Shown in pieces: positions 30,554 through 33,924 of a stretch of 33,924 nucleotides of DNA; position 1 is the stretch's first letter, and each line of letters begins with the position of its first letter. The notes under the pieces are model-generated. The model was not told the origin of the DNA, ran no database searches, and saw only the letters and a program-made list of their open reading frames with translations. Origin of the DNA: CAZLQR01 sp964404095. GTDB taxonomy: Bacteria; Patescibacteriota; Microgenomatia; UBA1406; GWC2-37-13. A program made the translations under genes and the position numbers. The stretch covers positions 1 to 33,924 of the forward strand of contig CAYOIN010000011.1 in assembly GCA_964404095.1 (NCBI GenBank). Direction: 5' to 3'.

Positions 30554-30781
30554 ATGGATGCAGAAGCAGCTAAAATGATCGGCGCAGCTCTCGCAATCGG
30601 ACTTGGAGCCCTTGGACCAGGTATTGGTATCGGTTTGATTGGAGGACGAGCACTTGAAGCAATTGGACGCAATCCAGAGGCAGAGGCGTCTGTTCGTGCA
30701 ACCATGATTCTTGCAATCGCTCTTACCGAGGGACTTGCAATTTTCGCTCTTGTTATTTCTCTTATTATTAAGTTCGTCTAA
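30554..30781 (+). CDS. atpE: ATP synthase F0 subunit c
   Basis: The protein is 75 aa, a two-helix hairpin. Helix 1 carries the glycine zipper GALGPGIGIGLIGG, the polar loop is GRNPEA, and helix 2 holds the ion-binding carboxylate Glu59 in ALTEGLAIFALV. The Na+-type ligands are not seen: the residue after Glu is Gly rather than Ser, the Gln in the GxGxGQG position of Na+ enzymes is Ile, and Tyr is Phe. Proton coupling is therefore the better reading. It has the strongest ribosome-binding site in the window, matching the 8-15 copies per ring. Confidence 0.96.
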   Translation: MDAEAAKMIGAALAIGLGALGPGIGIGLIGGRALEAIGRNPEAEASVRATMILAIALTEGLAIFALVISLIIKFV

Positions 30782-30792
30782 GGTTACGTTAT

Positions 30793-31302
30793 ATGGAAAA
30801 TTTGGGTATCGATTCAAAACTCTTGATCGCACAACTGATTAATTTCGGTCTGTTTTTCTTTGTATTCAAAAAATACCTAGCAAAACCGTTCCTGAAGTTC
30901 ATCAAGGCCGAAAAAGAAGGAACCGAAGAGCGAGAAAAGATTCTCGCGAAAACAAAGGTCATGGAAGAGAAGCTCCTCGAAAAGGAGAAGGCCATGAAAG
31001 CGGCGATCAAAAAAGAGACCGATGAGCGCATTGCTGAAGCAAAGTCAGCAGCACAGAAAGTGAAGACTCAGCTCGTAGAGGAGGCCCAAAGAGAAATAGA
31101 GGACATGAAGGCAAAGGCAAAGCGACAGCTCGAACAAGAGCGAGCTGAGATTGAACGCCAAGCCAAACAGAGAGTGAACGATCTGAGCTTCATGATCGTT
31201 CAGTCTGCGTTGAAGGATGTACTTACATCTGACATGAAGAAAAAGATCTCAGAAGCAATTGTTACCAATTCAGCAAAATCAATTCGACTCCATGAAAATT
31301 AG
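30793..31302 (+). CDS. atpF: ATP synthase F0 subunit b
   Basis: The protein is 169 aa. One N-terminal membrane helix (LLIAQLINFGLFFFVFKKYL) is followed by a long charged, Lys/Glu/Ala-rich coiled coil to about residue 140 and a short C-terminal helix (FMIVQSALKDVL). This is the peripheral stalk that keeps the alpha/beta head from turning with the rotor. Length is normal, so the stalk itself is complete even though the partner subunit delta is short. It overlaps atpH by 11 bp and starts 11 nt after atpE. Confidence 0.93.
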   Translation: MENLGIDSKLLIAQLINFGLFFFVFKKYLAKPFLKFIKAEKEGTEEREKILAKTKVMEEKLLEKEKAMKAAIKKETDERIAEAKSAAQKVKTQLVEEAQREIEDMKAKAKRQLEQERAEIERQAKQRVNDLSFMIVQSALKDVLTSDMKKKISEAIVTNSAKSIRLHEN

Positions 31303-31576
31303 TGGTCGCATGAAGGAAGAACTGAAGAAGGTCTTCCTCGCAAAGCTCAAGGAGAAGAATCAGGAGGTCGAGATTATCTCGGCGTATCCATTGAGCGCCA
31401 CCGAGCTTACAAAGCTCAAGAAAACACTCAATGTGCCTTCAGACGCGAAAGCCACAATGCGGGTGGACGAGTCGTTGATTGCTGGATACGTTATTAAAAA
31501 GGGGAGTAAGATGATCGATCTTTCCCTTCTGTCCCAGTTACGTAAGTTACAACAAATCACCTATGAAACTGTTTGA
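31292..31576 (+). CDS. atpH: ATP synthase F1 subunit delta, short form lacking the N-terminal domain
   Basis: The protein is 94 aa, against about 175-180 for typical delta. Only the C-terminal half of the family is present: an initial helix MKEELKKVFLAKLK, EIISAYPLSATELTKLKKTL, and the family end DESLIAGYVIKKGSKMIDLS-LLSQL. The six-helix N-terminal domain that grips the alpha-subunit N-termini in well-studied enzymes is absent, and no frame for it lies upstream, where atpF is intact. The start at 31292 overlaps the atpF stop; a start at 31259 would add 11 residues but not the lost domain. It overlaps atpA by 14 bp. The frame is intact, so this looks like a reduced form, not a broken gene. Confidence 0.8.
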   Translation: MKISGRMKEELKKVFLAKLKEKNQEVEIISAYPLSATELTKLKKTLNVPSDAKATMRVDESLIAGYVIKKGSKMIDLSLLSQLRKLQQITYETV

Positions 31577-33050
31577 TCAATATCTCAAGGAAGTTGAAAA
31601 AGAGCTCAATACCAAGAAAAGTCCCGTTAAAACCTCGGAGGTTGGCACCGTGCTCGAAATTAAGGATGGTGTCGCAATCGTTGCAGGTCTAGATAATAGC
31701 TTTTACGGAGAGCTGGTCGAGTTTGATACACAGGTTCGTGGATTTGTGATTGAGTTGATGGAGGACACCGTCGGCGTCGTCGTGCTTGGAGATTATCTCA
31801 GCCTCAAAGCAGGGTCACAGGTGACCGCAACCGGAGAGATTCTTTCACTTCCGGTGGGTGAAGAGCTTCTTGGGAGGGTGATCAGTCCGCTCTCAGACTC
31901 CCTGGAGAATGTAAAGCTAAAGACCAAAAAGAGATATCCTATCGAGAGAATCGCATCAGGAGTTGTGTACCGAAAGTCCGTTACGGTACCACTCCAGACC
32001 GGAATTAAGGCAATTGATGCGCTTATCCCGATAGGACGAGGTCAGCGAGAGCTTATTATTGGAGATCGTACCACCGGAAAAACAACGGTTGCGATCGATA
32101 CCATCATCAATCAGAAAGGACAGGATGTGATCTGTATCTACTGTGCAGTTGGTCAGAAGAATGCAAAGGTAGCACAGGTTATCGAGACCCTCAAGGCACA
32201 TGATGCGATGGACTACACTATTGTAGTATCTGCATCTGCGTCTGATTCTGCAGCATTACAGTACCTCGCGCCGTACTCGGCAACCGCGGTCGGTGAGTAC
32301 TTCCTTGATCAAGGAAAGGATGTTCTCGTTATCTATGACGATCTGACCAAGCATGCTTGGGCATACCGACAGATCTCGCTTATTCTCCGCCGCCCAGCTG
32401 GCCGTGAGGCGTATCCGGGAGATGTTTTCTATCTGCACTCACGACTGCTCGAACGAGCGTGTAGAATCGATGAGAAGTACGGTGGTGGATCGCTTACGGC
32501 GCTCCCGATCATCGAAACCCTTGATAATGATATCTCGGCGTACATTCCAACGAATGTGATCTCGATCACCGACGGTCAGCTCTTTTTAGAGACCGACCTG
32601 TTCAATAATGGTGTTCGACCGGCAATTAATGTTGGCTTCTCTGTTTCACGCGTTGGAGGATCGGCACAAACCAAGGCGATGAAGCAGGTCTCAGGTCGTC
32701 TGAAGCTTGATCTGGCGCAGTACCGAGCGCTCGCTGCATTCTCGCAGTTTGAGTCTGATCTTGATGAAGAGACGAAGAAGTTCCTCAACCGTGGAGCAAA
32801 AACTACGCAGGTTCTGAAGCAGAACAAGCACGATGTGTACTCATTGGCTGAAGAGGTAGCTGTTCTTTGGGCAGCCACCAAGGGCCACCTCGATGAGATT
32901 CATGCAGATAATGTGATGGCATTTGAAGAAAAGCTTGTCGATGCACTGCGAACTCGAGGAAAAGAGTGGATGAAGCGAATTAACAAGAACAAGATTATGG
33001 ATGAGAAGGACGAGAAAGAGCTTGAAAAATTAGTAAAGTCAGTACTGTAA
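31563..33050 (+). CDS. atpA: ATP synthase F1 subunit alpha
   Basis: The protein is 495 aa, normal length. The N-terminal beta barrel holds VGTVLEIKDGVAIVAGLDN, the P-loop is GDRTTGKT at 167-174 (usual form GDRQTGKT), then VIYDDLTKHAWAYRQISLIL and the ALPIIETLDNDISAYIPTNV stretch. GVRPAINVGFSVSRVGGSAQ near the end supplies the Arg that reaches the catalytic site of beta. The C-terminal helical domain follows. Alpha forms the head with beta, whose gene should lie just past the window. It overlaps delta by 14 bp; atpG starts 3 nt after its stop. Confidence 0.97.
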   Translation: MKLFDQYLKEVEKELNTKKSPVKTSEVGTVLEIKDGVAIVAGLDNSFYGELVEFDTQVRGFVIELMEDTVGVVVLGDYLSLKAGSQVTATGEILSLPVGEELLGRVISPLSDSLENVKLKTKKRYPIERIASGVVYRKSVTVPLQTGIKAIDALIPIGRGQRELIIGDRTTGKTTVAIDTIINQKGQDVICIYCAVGQKNAKVAQVIETLKAHDAMDYTIVVSASASDSAALQYLAPYSATAVGEYFLDQGKDVLVIYDDLTKHAWAYRQISLILRRPAGREAYPGDVFYLHSRLLERACRIDEKYGGGSLTALPIIETLDNDISAYIPTNVISITDGQLFLETDLFNNGVRPAINVGFSVSRVGGSAQTKAMKQVSGRLKLDLAQYRALAAFSQFESDLDEETKKFLNRGAKTTQVLKQNKHDVYSLAEEVAVLWAATKGHLDEIHADNVMAFEEKLVDALRTRGKEWMKRINKNKIMDEKDEKELEKLVKSVL

Positions 33051-33053
33051 TCT

Positions 33054-33914
33054 ATGAATACGCGTCTTGTTACCAAGAAGATCAAATCTGTTTCAAACGT
33101 GAAAAAGATCACGAAGGCAATGCAGTTGGTCTCTGCGGTAAAGATGCGAAAGGCACAGCAGGTTGCTCAGGAAGGGAAGCCGTATCAGGAGTTTCTTCAA
33201 CAGGCGATCCACCGACTCGCTTCCGGTATCTCAACGCAAGATAACCCGTTACTCAACCCCGGTACCGCGAATAAGAAGAATCTTGTGATTGTCTTTACCT
33301 CACAGAAGGGTCTCTGTGGTTCCTTTAATATGAATATACTGCGATATCTCGTGAAGCATAATGTCCTTGGCGAATCTGATTTTGTTACGATCGGTAAGAA
33401 AGGCGTCGAGGTTCTCACGCAGCTCAAGGCATCGATCGTGGCAGACTACTCTGGACTCGCGGATGATGATACGATCTCAGCGGTCTTCGAATTAGCACTC
33501 CAGAAGTTCTTAAACGGTGAGTATAAAAATGTCTTTGTCGCATATAACAAGTTCGTAAATACCCTCCGCTCCGATCCATCCATGGACCGCGTTCTTCCGT
33601 TTGCGGTTGAGTCACTTGAAACAAAAGAGGTGAAGGAAGCGCTCAAGGAGAATGAGTATCTCATCGAACCTAGATCACCGCAGTTGATCGACGAACTCCT
33701 CAAGAGCTATATCGAAAGCACACTTCGGTTCGCTCTGCTTCAAAGCTATGCAGGGGAGCACTCTGCACGGATGATCGCAATGAAGAACGCTACCGATAAT
33801 GCATCTGAAGTGATCCTCAACCTTACGTCACTTCGAAATAAGCTGAGACAGCAAAGCATTACCTATGAGTTGCTCGATATGATCACCGCTAAAGAAAGCG
33901 TTGAGATTAATTAA
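33054..33914 (+). CDS. atpG: ATP synthase F1 subunit gamma
   Basis: The protein is 286 aa, complete at both ends. The N-terminal helix is KKIKSVSNVKKITKAMQLVS followed by AVKMRKAQQ, the Rossmann part has GLCGSFN, and the C-terminal helix ends in HSARMIAMKNATDNASEV. This is the central shaft that turns inside the alpha/beta head. It starts 3 nt after atpA and ends 10 nt before the window edge, so atpD and atpC are expected beyond it. Confidence 0.96.
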   Translation: MNTRLVTKKIKSVSNVKKITKAMQLVSAVKMRKAQQVAQEGKPYQEFLQQAIHRLASGISTQDNPLLNPGTANKKNLVIVFTSQKGLCGSFNMNILRYLVKHNVLGESDFVTIGKKGVEVLTQLKASIVADYSGLADDDTISAVFELALQKFLNGEYKNVFVAYNKFVNTLRSDPSMDRVLPFAVESLETKEVKEALKENEYLIEPRSPQLIDELLKSYIESTLRFALLQSYAGEHSARMIAMKNATDNASEVILNLTSLRNKLRQQSITYELLDMITAKESVEIN

Positions 33915-33924
33915 TTATCAATTT

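Noticed and set aside
30554..30781. Possibility that the ATP synthase is Na+-coupled
   Set aside because: The c subunit lacks the Na+ ligands (Ile in place of Gln, Gly after the Glu, Phe in place of Tyr), so proton coupling is more likely.
1..33924. CRISPR array, insertion sequence, integrase or recombinase
   Set aside because: No regularly spaced repeats, transposase or recombinase motifs, or terminal inverted repeats were seen; the only short tandem repeat is the Thr/Pro coding one.

Overview
The window looks like a stretch of a Candidate Phyla Radiation (Patescibacteria; Microgenomates- or Parcubacteria-like) chromosome. This is an inference from four features: very tight gene packing, Thr/Pro-rich surface proteins with a C-terminal anchor, tRNA genes without an encoded CCA, and a minimal set of housekeeping genes mixed with envelope-glycan genes. 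UGA acts as a normal stop codon (for example at 5915-5917), so the UGA-recoded Gracilibacteria/SR1 lineages are unlikely. I cannot name the genus.

Layout. (1) 1-2776: glmS, then a GlmR/YvcK-like gene, which is amino-sugar supply and its probable regulator. (2) 2754-11726: an envelope-glycan locus. Two divergent methyltransferases with N-terminal zinc-ribbon motifs sit at its left edge. The leftward one is followed by a Thr/Pro-rich anchored protein. The rightward arm holds a GT2, a GT2-flippase fusion, two GT4 enzymes, another GT2 and an O-antigen-ligase/polymerase-like protein, all overlapping or nearly so. (3) 11704-12483, minus strand: tRNA-Thr(CGT) followed directly by a membrane-anchored Ig-like protein. 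(4) 12686-15863: four tandem paralogues of an unrecognised Rossmann/methyltransferase-like family, between tRNA-Thr and tRNA-Gly(CCC). This is the best candidate for an undescribed system. (5) 16025-19280: a PolX without a PHP domain, a LysM membrane protein, lemA and htpX. (6) 19328-22597: an asparagine synthetase fused to a CofE-like gamma-glutamyl ligase domain, then two orphan small genes. (7) 22635-28838: gatC-gatA-gatB and dnaE. (8) 28874-33914: an orphan gene, then the F-type ATP synthase operon (atpZ-like, a, c, b, a short delta, alpha, gamma), which continues past the right edge.

Expression signals are distinctive. At least seven genes or operons have a -10-like hexamer ending only 5-8 nt before the start codon, which points to leaderless or nearly leaderless mRNAs. 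lemA has a conventional leader with a modest Shine-Dalgarno (SD), and atpE has a full-strength SD. Three convergent gene pairs overlap at their 3' ends by 17-23 bp. No classical intrinsic terminator was seen.

No insertion sequence, CRISPR array, integrase or rRNA gene was recognised. No intergenic stretch exceeds about 300 bp; the longest, about 200 bp at 12484-12685, holds a degenerate tRNA-like 5' half and promoter-like hexamers.
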